Source: JACRJW01 sp964359095 (GTDB taxonomy: Bacteria; Patescibacteriota; Patescibacteriia; UBA9934; GWF2-40-263). From it: a DNA stretch of 13,135 nt. This document shows, piece after piece, positions 1-5,982 of the stretch. Under the pieces are notes generated by a model that ran no database searches, was not told the origin of the DNA, and saw only the letters and a program-made list of their open reading frames with translations. The stretch lies in the NCBI GenBank assembly GCA_964359095.1, contig CAYHRJ010000029.1:1-13135 (forward strand), read 5' to 3'. The translations under genes and the position numbers were made by a program. Numbering within the stretch: position 1 is the first letter of the stretch; each line of letters starts with the position of its first letter.

Positions 1-4
1 AGGG

Positions 5-48
5 GTGGACATTTTAACTTCCCGTAATGTGGACATTACAACTTCCGT
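5..48. repeat. Two direct repeats of about 18 nt, 24-nt period
   Basis: Bases 5-22 and 29-46 are nearly identical: each reads GTGGACATT, two variable bases, then AACTTCC (16 of 18 identical). Two phased copies of such a box resemble the terminal or transposase-binding repeats of an insertion sequence, and I recall similar GTGGACATT motifs near transposases in Patescibacteria genomes (memory, not a search). No transposase is in the window, so if this is an element end, the rest lies to the left. The adjacent transporter fragment fits a rearranged spot. Confidence 0.5.
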
Positions 49-68
49 TGCACACGTGAAAGCTGTGG

Positions 69-107
69 AAAAAAGAAAACCGCCGAGGCTCGAGTAGAAC
101 GTGGCGG
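69..107 (-). terminator. Possible intrinsic terminator after the leftward block
   Basis: Read leftward, CCGCC (107-103) can pair with GGCGG (84-80), and is followed at once by a T-rich run (TTTTCTTTTTT, 79-69). The stem is short and the loop is long (18 nt), so the structure is weak. Its position just beyond the stop codon at 122 and the T-run make it a plausible end for the leftward transcription unit. Confidence 0.35.
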
Positions 108-121
108 GAGGCGTGTTGTTT

Positions 122-328
122 CTATTTGACCATGAGCCAGGTGCCGGCGCAGGCCAGGCATAGGCCCAGGAGCTTGGTGATCGGGAATGGTTCCCGGAAG
201 AAGAGTGCTCCTACAATCGTGACGAACACGACCATGAGGGTGAGTGCAGCTGGGGCGTAGCTGCTCATCCCGAACTGTTGATTCAGCTGGTGGATCTGAT
301 AGGAGTACTTCGTGGAGCTATTCGACAA
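122..328 (-). pseudogene. 3' fragment of a DMT/SMR-type membrane transporter
   Basis: The frame encodes about 68 residues from a TTG at 328, or 48 from an internal ATG. It contains two hydrophobic segments: one from about SYAPAALTLMVVFVTIVGAL, then a short REPFP turn, then KLLGLCLACAGTWLMV. The pattern of a helix, a charged E-P turn and a final helix ending in a W-L-V-type motif is that of the last two helices of EamA/SMR (drug/metabolite transporter) proteins. An intact SMR protein has four helices and an EamA protein about ten, so this is at best the C-terminal end. A TGA lies in frame a few codons upstream of the TTG, inside the lipoprotein gene, which overlaps this frame by 11 bp. I infer a remnant of a broken gene. 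A genuine two-helix microprotein is the alternative. Confidence 0.5.
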
Positions 329-857
329 AGAGTGTTGGTTCGATCACTTCGCGAACAACATCACAACCAGATTCACGAGTCTCGTCATTTTCTTGGTAGC
401 CACTTCCACAGCTATTTGAGAATAGCAAAGCTTTTGTTCCTGCGGTTACTGGATACAAATCACCACCAACCGCACAGACGTTGAAGTCTTGTCGGAAGCT
501 GTCCGTTGAGCTGTAAAGAGGTGAATTCGGCATCACCGTTACGATCCAGGAGGAAGGATCCGCATAGTCACCTGTCGTGGTGAACGTGTACTGGTCTGCC
601 ATTTTTTCTTTAAACAAGTTTTCGATGTCCAGATAATATTCTACTGTACGTGCAAATCCACATTCCGTTGCTTGAGTAAATAATAGATCCGCGTCTACAA
701 GCAAACCAGCAGCCACAGAATTTTTTATGACTGTCACACTTCCATCATCTGGGAGAGTGTACGTTAATTCCAGCGAAGCTTGATCAGGACTGGCAGAGGA
801 ACATCCAGCACCCATGAGAAGTAAAGCAGATCCGATGAGCCATGAGATTTTTTTCAT
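318..857 (-). CDS. Small secreted lipoprotein of unknown function
   Basis: The gene encodes 179 residues. The N-terminus is a signal peptide: MKK, a hydrophobic stretch (residues 5-16), then GAGC with Cys19 followed by SSAS, which is a lipobox-like lipidation site. The -3 position is Gly rather than the usual Leu, so the lipobox is non-canonical. The mature part is rich in Ser, Thr, Asp and Tyr and has four more cysteines (66, 128, 150, 165), enough for two disulfides outside the cytoplasm. I do not recognise a family. The ATG at 857 is preceded by no clear ribosome binding site. The gene lies 38 bp downstream of prmC on the same strand and may be co-transcribed or use its own promoter, since AT-rich -10-like hexamers lie in the gap. 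Coding is convincing; the function is unknown. Confidence 0.75.
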   Translation of the reverse strand: MKKISWLIGSALLLMGAGCSSASPDQASLELTYTLPDDGSVTVIKNSVAAGLLVDADLLFTQATECGFARTVEYYLDIENLFKEKMADQYTFTTTGDYADPSSWIVTVMPNSPLYSSTDSFRQDFNVCAVGGDLYPVTAGTKALLFSNSCGSGYQENDETRESGCDVVREVIEPTLFVE

Positions 858-884
858 AGTTTTTTGGTTAGGAGTGATGAGAGT

Positions 885-900
885 AGTATATCAAATTATA
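885..900 (-). promoter_or_regulatory. Possible -10 elements for the lipoprotein gene
   Basis: On the minus strand, TATAAT (900-895, overlapping the prmC stop codon) and TATACT (890-885) lie 28-45 nt before the lipoprotein ATG. No well-spaced -35 is visible. The nearest candidate, TTGTGA, lies 19 nt from TATACT. Low-confidence call. Confidence 0.3.
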
Positions 901-1807
901 TCTCCACACTCACAACTCGATCATGCCCATGCAGATCTTTGCGCGTTTCGGGTTTTGCGCTGGGGAAGTCATGGTGGATTAGTTTTTCAATAGCTGCACG
1001 TTGGTCTGGATCGATTTCGATGATGACGCTCAGGCGTCGCGGGAGGATTTTACGATTCTGTCGAAGTTGGCGGAAGAGTTCGAAGTAGTGATCAAGGCCG
1101 TCTGTTCCTGAGGCGAGAGCCAGGCGTGGTTCGTAGGTTTTTACCTCGGGCTCGAGTCTTTCGATTCTGGACTCGGGAAGATATGGGAGGTTCGCTGCGA
1201 TGAGAAGATGCTTAAAAGGATACACCGAGGAGGTCTTCACTTTTTTTTGTTCTCGGATGGATTTGAAAAGTCGCACGAGCGGTTCGACGAGGTTGCCTTG
1301 TTGGAAATCGATCTGTTCGTGAACGCCATGGATTGTGGCGTTTTGTTTTGCCACGCTGAGTGCAGGAGCGTCAATGTCGATGGCGATCACTGGGAGCTTG
1401 GTCTCGTGCGCGAGCGTAACAGCGATCGCACCTGATCCTGTTCCAATGTCTGAGAGGATCGTGTGTTCAGGATCTGTGTCCTTGAGAATTTCAATGACAG
1501 TGTCAATCAGCGTTTCTGTTTCTGGTCGTGGGATGAGTACGAACGCGTTGACCTCGAAGCTTCGTCCATAAAAAGATTTTTTTTGCACGAGGTACGCGAC
1601 CGGCTCACGATTACAGCGTCTGTCCACAAGCAGATGGAACTTTTCTCGATGATGCGTTTTGAGTGGATCGGTGAAGTGCGCAAACAGCCACGTCTTGGGA
1701 ACTTCAAGTGTGTGAGAGAGCAGAATTTCAGCATCGAGCATCGGCGAGTCAACGCCCGCCTTGCGCAATTTGTTGTTCGCCCACTGAAGAGCTTCCATGA
1801 TGTTCAC
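896..1807 (-). CDS. prmC: Release factor glutamine methyltransferase PrmC/HemK
   Basis: The 303-residue protein should transfer a methyl group from S-adenosylmethionine to the glutamine of the GGQ motif of release factors, in the cytoplasm. It has an N-terminal helical substrate-binding domain (about residues 1-80), the IPRPETE motif (92-98), and a Rossmann methyltransferase domain with SAM motif DIGTGSGAIAV (120-130). The catalytic motif is N-L-P-Y (206-209) where most family members have N-P-P-Y; the Asn and the second Pro are kept. Residues 180-200 form a Lys/Ser-rich insertion compared with the 277-residue E. coli protein. The start is GTG at 1807; an ATG three codons in (1798) is a good alternative. 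Its target RF1 (prfA) is encoded upstream in the same direction. Identification is firm. Confidence 0.93.
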   Translation of the reverse strand: MNIMEALQWANNKLRKAGVDSPMLDAEILLSHTLEVPKTWLFAHFTDPLKTHHREKFHLLVDRRCNREPVAYLVQKKSFYGRSFEVNAFVLIPRPETETLIDTVIEILKDTDPEHTILSDIGTGSGAIAVTLAHETKLPVIAIDIDAPALSVAKQNATIHGVHEQIDFQQGNLVEPLVRLFKSIREQKKVKTSSVYPFKHLLIAANLPYLPESRIERLEPEVKTYEPRLALASGTDGLDHYFELFRQLRQNRKILPRRLSVIIEIDPDQRAAIEKLIHHDFPSAKPETRKDLHGHDRVVSVEI

Positions 1808-1813
1808 GGGTGG

Positions 1814-1838
1814 TAGGGTTTAGGTTGTAGGTCGTAGG
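1814..1838. repeat. Heptamer array before prmC (TAGG every 7 nt)
   Basis: TAGG occurs at 1814, 1821, 1828 and 1835, exactly 7 nt apart, with variable bases between. The array sits directly upstream of the prmC start. A related perfect duplication, CTACAAG twice, lies before topA at 10880-10893. Confidence 0.55.
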
Positions 1839-1862
1839 AGAACGTTTAGAGCTTTAAGGAAT

Positions 1863-2565
1863 TTATCCTACAACTTCAAAAAAAGAAAACGGACCTAGAG
1901 GCTTTGCAGCATAAGTCCGATCGTGGGCTAGAGACCAAGGTCTTTCGCCTGAGATTCCAACGTGCGGAAGGGAGTGGAAGGTGTAAACCTTGACCTGGGA
2001 GTATCGAGGCGCAGGCGTCTCGGTCAGTTCCAGATTGTTAGTCATGCATCTTCCATCCCTCCGGACGTTCTCTTGGACAGACATTAGTCGTCAGCTTTTG
2101 GTTATTACTGGAACTATTTGTCAGCTTCTGTTTTTCTGTTGCCTTAGCAGCAGGCTTTTCTGAGACTCCGAGGAGCTTCAGTCACTTGTCTGGTCGTCCG
2201 AAGATTTCCAGATTAGCGAGGAGCTTGTGCTTGTTGCTAGGTCCGACGTTGCCGCCGTTCCTCAGATATGCAGGAGCTTGTCCTTGAGTCCTCATTTGAG
2301 TTCTCATGAGTCTGCCGAGCATTGCTGCCTGGTTTCTTCGCGAGTTCCTTTTTGAGGAGGTTGATCAGTTTCCCGAGTTGGGATCAGGGGGCGGCGGCTG
2401 GTGGTTGTTCCCGTTTGTCAGGTGGCGAGTTGCCTCTCAAGCCTTTCTTCGGGACACCAGTGGTGCCTGACTCTTGGCCGCGGCCTTGAGCTTCCTCTTC
2501 CGTTCATCGATCTTCTGATCGGTCGCATCCTTGCGGACGCTGTGTCGGTTGGTTTCGGATTTCTC
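1863..2565 (-). pseudogene. Decayed protein-coding gene, family not recognised
   Basis: On the minus strand, protein-like sequence continues through several frames. Segment A (2565-2467) is a charged stretch containing DATDQKIDERKRKLK. Segment B (about 2464-2321) contains TTGVPKKGLRG and, after an in-frame TGA at 2386-2384, GKLINLLKKELAKKPGSN. Segment C (2325-2041) shifts frame and contains AMLGRLMRTQ, AYLRNGGNVGPSNKHKLL and LEIFGRPDK, an in-frame TGA (2184-2182), then LKLLGVSEKP, and stops at 2040-2038. A further open frame (2084-1863, 73 residues) may be its continuation. No start codon opens the assembly. The mix of Lys-rich helices and low-bias sequence across frameshifts suggests one inactivated gene; TGA at these two points is consistent with TGG-to-TGA loss of tryptophan. 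The region interrupts the prfA-prmC block. Sequencing errors are an alternative for one shift, less so for all. Confidence 0.55.
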
Positions 2566-2602
2566 CTATCGCCATCCGACGGTAAGGAACAGATTATATG
2601 AG

Positions 2603-3298
2603 TCAGAAAGATGCGTCAAGGGGAGATACCCCGAGTTTATCCACAGCCAGCTTTTTTCGAGCTTTTTCCAGTTCTTCTTGCGTTCCCACTGGCATCCAGA
2701 AGTTTGCTTGGACAGCCATTATTGTTTCTATTTTTGCAAGAAGAGCCAATGTTTGTGGCAAGCCGTACTCTGTAAACTCGCTCACTTGGATTTCGACGGG
2801 AGGAACAGAAAAGAATCGTTCGTCAAGAACATACGCGCCGCACACAGCATTTTGACCAGGACCGAGGCCTGTGAAGCGTCCGTTCTCGATCTGAGCGCCG
2901 GCTTTGAGATCATGATCCGTTTGGAAATACAAAAGAGCCAACTCGTGAGTTGCTAACTTTTCAAGATCGTCTTTGCGGTACAGGTCGTCGCCGTTCAGGA
3001 CCAGAAACGAATCGTGGAGTTGTTCGCGCAACAGATGAACAGCTCCCGCTGTACCAGAGAGTGGTTCTTGGATGACATAGCGAATCGGTTTGTTGTGCCA
3101 CGTTGGCCCCAGGTGAGCGATCAAATTTTCGCGTAGATGATTCACCACGATAAAAATTTCATCGACAGAATCTGGTAAGGCTTCGAGCACATACTCGATG
3201 AGAGGCTTGCCACAGATATCGATGAGAGGTTTGGGTGTTTGATGTGTGAGTGGACGAAGACGTGCGCCTTTGCCAGCAGCAAGAATAACAGCTTGCAT
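2603..3298 (-). CDS. Sugar-1-phosphate nucleotidyltransferase
   Basis: The 231-residue protein belongs to the NTP_transferase (GT-A-like) family that joins a sugar 1-phosphate and an NTP to give a nucleotide sugar plus pyrophosphate. Visible motifs are LAAGKGARLRPLT (residues 6-18, nucleotide binding), TPKPL with Lys23, QEPLSGTAGAV (77-87), and LNGDDLY (101-107) with the metal-binding Asp. It has only the catalytic core, without the left-handed beta-helix of GlmU-type enzymes, so it resembles short glucose-1-phosphate thymidylyl- or mannose-1-phosphate guanylyltransferases. The exact sugar and base cannot be read from sequence. I choose ATG at 3298: it follows the prfA stop by one base (TAATATG) with GAGCAGG a few bases upstream, which suggests translational coupling. 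A TTG at 3313 would overlap prfA. It ends with TGA. Confidence 0.88.
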   Translation of the reverse strand: MQAVILAAGKGARLRPLTHQTPKPLIDICGKPLIEYVLEALPDSVDEIFIVVNHLRENLIAHLGPTWHNKPIRYVIQEPLSGTAGAVHLLREQLHDSFLVLNGDDLYRKDDLEKLATHELALLYFQTDHDLKAGAQIENGRFTGLGPGQNAVCGAYVLDERFFSVPPVEIQVSEFTEYGLPQTLALLAKIETIMAVQANFWMPVGTQEELEKARKKLAVDKLGVSPLDASF

Positions 3299-3299
3299 A

Positions 3300-4370
3300 T
3301 TATGCCTGCTCAAGACGCTGTGCGACTTCTGCTTTTTTTAGAGCAAGGATCATCGGTTCGATGTTGCCGCTCATGATGCCTGGGAGGTTGTGAAAGTTTT
3401 CTTGTATGCGGTGATCTGTCACGCGATCTTGGGGAAAGTTGTAGGTACGAATTTTTTCTGAGCGGTCGCCAGTCCCGATTTGTCCGCGTCGGGCTTCCAC
3501 GCGTTCCTTTTGAATGCGTTCCTGCTCACCAGCATAAACGCGAGCTCGAATGATCGACAGCGCACGCTCTTTGTTTTGTTTGAAACTGCGTTCCTCTTGG
3601 CAGTAGACCATGATGCCGGTGGGAAGATGTGTGACGCGCACAGCAGAGTAGGTTGTATTCACACTCTGGCCTCCTGCACCTTGAGAAGTTGTGGCTTCGA
3701 TTTTCAAATCCTCTGGTTTGATTTTGATGTCAAGTTCTTCTACCTCAGGCAAAATCGCCACAGTGACCGTGGATGTGTGCACACGCCCAGCTTTCTCTGT
3801 TTCAGGCACACGTTGGACTCGATGCACACCACTTTCGTACTTGAGGTGGCTGTACGCGTTCAAACCTTTGATTTCAAAAATAACTTCTTTGTATCCACCT
3901 ACATCGCTTCGGTTCGTAGAGATGAGTTCTGTTTTCCACGCATGTGTTTCGGCGTAGAGCATGTAACAACGCATGAGCTCGGCGGCAAACAGCGACGACT
4001 CATCACCACCTGCGCCTGCTCGGATTTCCACGATGATACTTTTTTTGTCCATTGGGTCTGGAGGGATGAGAGCGACCGTGAGCTCATGTTCGAGGGCAAG
4101 GATCATAGGCTCGAGTTGCGCGATCTCTTCTTGAACAAGTGTGAGGAGTTCGGCATCCCTGGATTCAACGAGTGTTGATTTTGCTTCTGCGAGATCTGCG
4201 AGAGCCTTCTCGTAACGCGAGCCGATTTCTACGATCTTTTTTTCGTCTTGATACTGCGCGCCGATCTCGCGTCGTTTTCGTGGATCGTCAAATGCGTCCG
4301 AGCTGTTCAGCTTGGATTCCAGTTCGTGGAGACGCGCACGGTGCACAGTGAGTTGGTCGGTGAGAGACAT
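3300..4370 (-). CDS. prfA: Peptide chain release factor 1 (RF1)
   Basis: The 356-residue length is normal for RF1. The protein enters the ribosomal A site at UAA and UAG codons and triggers peptide release. The catalytic GGQ is at residues 233-235 within GAGGQSVNTT, and its Gln235 is the expected PrmC target. The codon-recognition motif is P-E-T (189-191), of the RF1 P-x-T type rather than the RF2 S-P-F type. The N-terminal half is the usual helical domain, with IRAGAGGDESSLFAAEL at 116-132. The ATG at 4370 has no clear Shine-Dalgarno sequence. The gene follows rpmE on the same strand, separated by an intrinsic terminator, so it either depends on read-through or has its own promoter, which I could not identify. 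Confidence 0.97.
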   Translation of the reverse strand: MSLTDQLTVHRARLHELESKLNSSDAFDDPRKRREIGAQYQDEKKIVEIGSRYEKALADLAEAKSTLVESRDAELLTLVQEEIAQLEPMILALEHELTVALIPPDPMDKKSIIVEIRAGAGGDESSLFAAELMRCYMLYAETHAWKTELISTNRSDVGGYKEVIFEIKGLNAYSHLKYESGVHRVQRVPETEKAGRVHTSTVTVAILPEVEELDIKIKPEDLKIEATTSQGAGGQSVNTTYSAVRVTHLPTGIMVYCQEERSFKQNKERALSIIRARVYAGEQERIQKERVEARRGQIGTGDRSEKIRTYNFPQDRVTDHRIQENFHNLPGIMSGNIEPMILALKKAEVAQRLEQA

Positions 4371-4422
4371 AGTTCGATGGTTCGACGGAGCTCACCACAG
4401 GCAGGCTCACTACGGGTAATAT

Positions 4423-4448
4423 AAAAGCGTCCAACACAGGACGCTTTT
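4423..4448. terminator. Intrinsic terminator between rpmE and prfA
   Basis: A perfect 10-bp inverted repeat, AAAAGCGTCC (4423-4432) and GGACGCTTTT (4439-4448), has a 6-nt loop. Read leftward, it lies 12 nt beyond the rpmE stop codon and ends in a T-run (TTTTATATT). The A-tract on the other arm would also make it work in the opposite direction. Confidence 0.8.
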
Positions 4449-4459
4449 CATTGTACCAT

Positions 4460-4750
4460 TTATGCTGCTTTTTCTTTCTCTTCGCGTTTGGCAACTTTTT
4501 GAGCTGTGCGTTTGACCTTCTTTGTCTTTTTGCCAGTTTCAGACGTGACCTTCTTGGTTGAGCGTTCATTGAATTTCTCCACACGACGAGCCGTATCAAG
4601 AATTTTCAGCTTACCTGTGTAGAACGGATGGCAGGCGGCGCACAATTCTACTTGAATGTCTTTGTTTGTGGAGCCGATTTCGTAGATCGTCCCGCAAGCA
4701 CAGGTGATTTTGGCATCTTTGAAGTAGTCTGGGTGAATGTCTTTTTTCAT
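4460..4750 (-). CDS. rpmE: 50S ribosomal protein bL31, zinc-binding type
   Basis: The 96-residue protein starts MKKDIHPDY and has four cysteines at 17, 19, 37 and 40 (C-A-C and C-A-A-C), the zinc ribbon of the C+ form of bL31. The HPFYTGK motif at 41-47 is typical. The family core ends near residue 66; the remaining 30 or so residues are a Lys-rich tail (KKTKKVKRTAQKVAKREEK), longer than in the roughly 70-residue E. coli protein and likely to bind rRNA. The ATG at 4750 has no Shine-Dalgarno sequence but lies about 36 nt from a good promoter. It heads the leftward block with prfA, an arrangement common in bacteria. C+ bL31 can act as a zinc store; no Zur-like operator is evident. Confidence 0.95.
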   Translation of the reverse strand: MKKDIHPDYFKDAKITCACGTIYEIGSTNKDIQVELCAACHPFYTGKLKILDTARRVEKFNERSTKKVTSETGKKTKKVKRTAQKVAKREEKEKAA

Positions 4751-4786
4751 AGAGTTGGCACACGGTGTATGTGCATTACGGGGCAG

Positions 4787-4815
4787 AGAGTATCAGTGGG
4801 CGATTTGGTTGTCAA
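4787..4815 (-). promoter_or_regulatory. Promoter of rpmE
   Basis: On the minus strand, a perfect -35 TTGACA (4815-4810), a 17-nt spacer and TACTCT (4792-4787), preceded by TGA as an extended -10, form a sigma-70-type promoter. Transcription would begin near 4780, giving a leader of about 30 nt before the rpmE ATG. Confidence 0.65.
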
Positions 4816-4837
4816 TCTCGCCTAGATCCCTCATGAT
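4809..4837 (+). promoter_or_regulatory. Possible promoter of queA, overlapping the rpmE -35
   Basis: On the plus strand, TTGTCA (4809-4814), a 17-nt spacer and CATGAT (4832-4837) match the consensus at 5/6 and 4/6 positions. The -35 shares five bases with the rpmE -35 on the other strand, because TTGTCAA reads TTGACAA in reverse. The -10 ends 9 nt before the queA ATG, so the mRNA leader would be only a few bases. Confidence 0.45.
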
Positions 4838-4846
4838 GGGGGCGCT

Positions 4847-5911
4847 ATGGGAACTGCAACAAGTGATTTCGATTATCATCTTCCTCCCGATCTTATCGCG
4901 CAGTCTTCGATTGAGCCACGGGACCATTCGCGGTTGATGGTTGTGGATCGTGAGACTGGAGCTTTGGAACACAAGCGCTTCTATCAGATCCTGGACGAAC
5001 TGCGGGTGGGTGATGTTTTGGTGATGAACAATACAAAAGTCTTTCGCGCACGGCTGAGGGCGAAGGTGAATGGACGAGAGATCGAATTGTTTTTGTTGCG
5101 CCCAAGAGGGGAAGCATGGGATGTGCTTGTCAGACCAGGGAAACACGTGGCCATCGATGACACGATTCAGGTTGGGCCAATCAGCGGGCACGTCGTAGCA
5201 AAATCAGAAGTCCTATCGGTCGTATTCGACCTATCTGCCCAAGAGCTCATTGAGTTTGCGAACAAGCACGGTGAGATTCCTGTGCCGCCGTATGTGCATG
5301 CAGCTCCTGCGAATCTCGATCAGTATCAAACAGTGTATGCCAGAGAAACAGGATCCGTTGCCGCGCCCACAGCCGGTTTTCATTTCACACAAGAGCTCAT
5401 GAAAAAAATTCAGGAGAAGGGAATTGAGATTCATTACGTCACGCTCCACGTCGGCCTCGGTACATTTCGTCCCATGAAGACCGACACGATCGAAGAGCAC
5501 GAGATGCATAGCGAGTTCGTCATGATCACGTCCTCGACAGCACAGGCGATCAATCGAGCGAAGAAAGAAGGTCGCCGTGTGATCGCGGTTGGAACCACGA
5601 CCGTGAGGACATTGGAAGGCGTTGCATCAAAGACGTGTACAAATTCTTCCGATCATGAAAAAACGTCAACATTATTTTTTGACGTGCTACCGTCTGATGG
5701 CTTCTCCGGCGATGTGAATCTCTTCATCACTCCTAGCTTTTCGTTCAAGATCGTGGACGCGCTCATTACTAATTTTCATCTTCCTAAGTCCACCTTGCTT
5801 GTACTGGTGAGTGCTTTCGCTGGTCGTGAGCACATCCTTGCCGCTTATCAGGAAGCCGTTCGTGAACAGTATCGTTTTTTTTCTTTCGGCGACGCGATGT
5901 TTATCCGTTGA
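4847..5911 (+). CDS. queA: S-adenosylmethionine:tRNA ribosyltransferase-isomerase QueA
   Basis: The 354-residue enzyme adds the ribosyl part of S-adenosylmethionine to 7-aminomethyl-7-deazaguanine at tRNA position 34, making epoxyqueuosine in the queuosine pathway. Family motifs run in order: FDYHLPPDLIAQ (8-19), NNTKVFRARL (61-70), ETGSVAAPTAGFHFT (167-181), HVGLGTFRP (201-209), VGTTTVRTLE (248-257) and TNFHLPKSTLL (308-318). The length is normal. The ATG at 4847 gives the standard N-terminus, and no Shine-Dalgarno sequence is evident. The gene is divergent from rpmE and stands alone. No other queuosine gene (tgt, queC-F, queG) is in the window, so whether the pathway is complete cannot be judged here. 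It ends with TGA. Confidence 0.97.
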   Translation: MGTATSDFDYHLPPDLIAQSSIEPRDHSRLMVVDRETGALEHKRFYQILDELRVGDVLVMNNTKVFRARLRAKVNGREIELFLLRPRGEAWDVLVRPGKHVAIDDTIQVGPISGHVVAKSEVLSVVFDLSAQELIEFANKHGEIPVPPYVHAAPANLDQYQTVYARETGSVAAPTAGFHFTQELMKKIQEKGIEIHYVTLHVGLGTFRPMKTDTIEEHEMHSEFVMITSSTAQAINRAKKEGRRVIAVGTTTVRTLEGVASKTCTNSSDHEKTSTLFFDVLPSDGFSGDVNLFITPSFSFKIVDALITNFHLPKSTLLVLVSAFAGREHILAAYQEAVREQYRFFSFGDAMFIR

Positions 5912-5938
5912 GATGTGCAACGTTGGACGTTCTACGTC

Positions 5939-5982
5939 AAGCCAAACGTCGTGGCATCAGGTTAATTGGCTTTTATTTTTTT
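5939..5982 (+). terminator. Possible terminator of queA
   Basis: AAGCCAA (5939-5945) can pair with TTGGCTT (5966-5972), followed by TTATTTTTTTTA. The loop is 20 nt and the T-run overlaps the lysine codons at the end of rel on the other strand, so it may be coincidental. Confidence 0.35.

Noticed and set aside
1863..1920. tmRNA-like tag reading (plus strand, ending GFAA and TAA)
   Set aside because: I looked for a tRNA-like end and a T-arm downstream and found none. The reading frame alone is not sufficient evidence.
2182..2386. TGA recoded as Trp or Gly
   Set aside because: TGA ends intact genes in the same window (2603-2605 and 5909-5911), and the region with in-frame TGA also has frameshifts, so decay is the simpler explanation.
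3480..4178. 232-codon open frame on the plus strand
   Set aside because: It lies entirely opposite prfA, is rich in Cys, His and Phe, and has no family resemblance. It is a shadow frame.
4371..4422. Dispersed intergenic repeat before prfA (GTGAGC twice, TTCGA motifs)
   Set aside because: It resembles repeats I recall from related genomes, but there is only one copy in the window, so it cannot be supported from this sequence.
5920..5940. Hairpin GACGT/ACGTC after queA as its terminator
   Set aside because: The stem is 5 bp with a 3-nt loop and no T-run follows it. The weaker-paired structure at 5939-5982 has the T-run and was listed instead.
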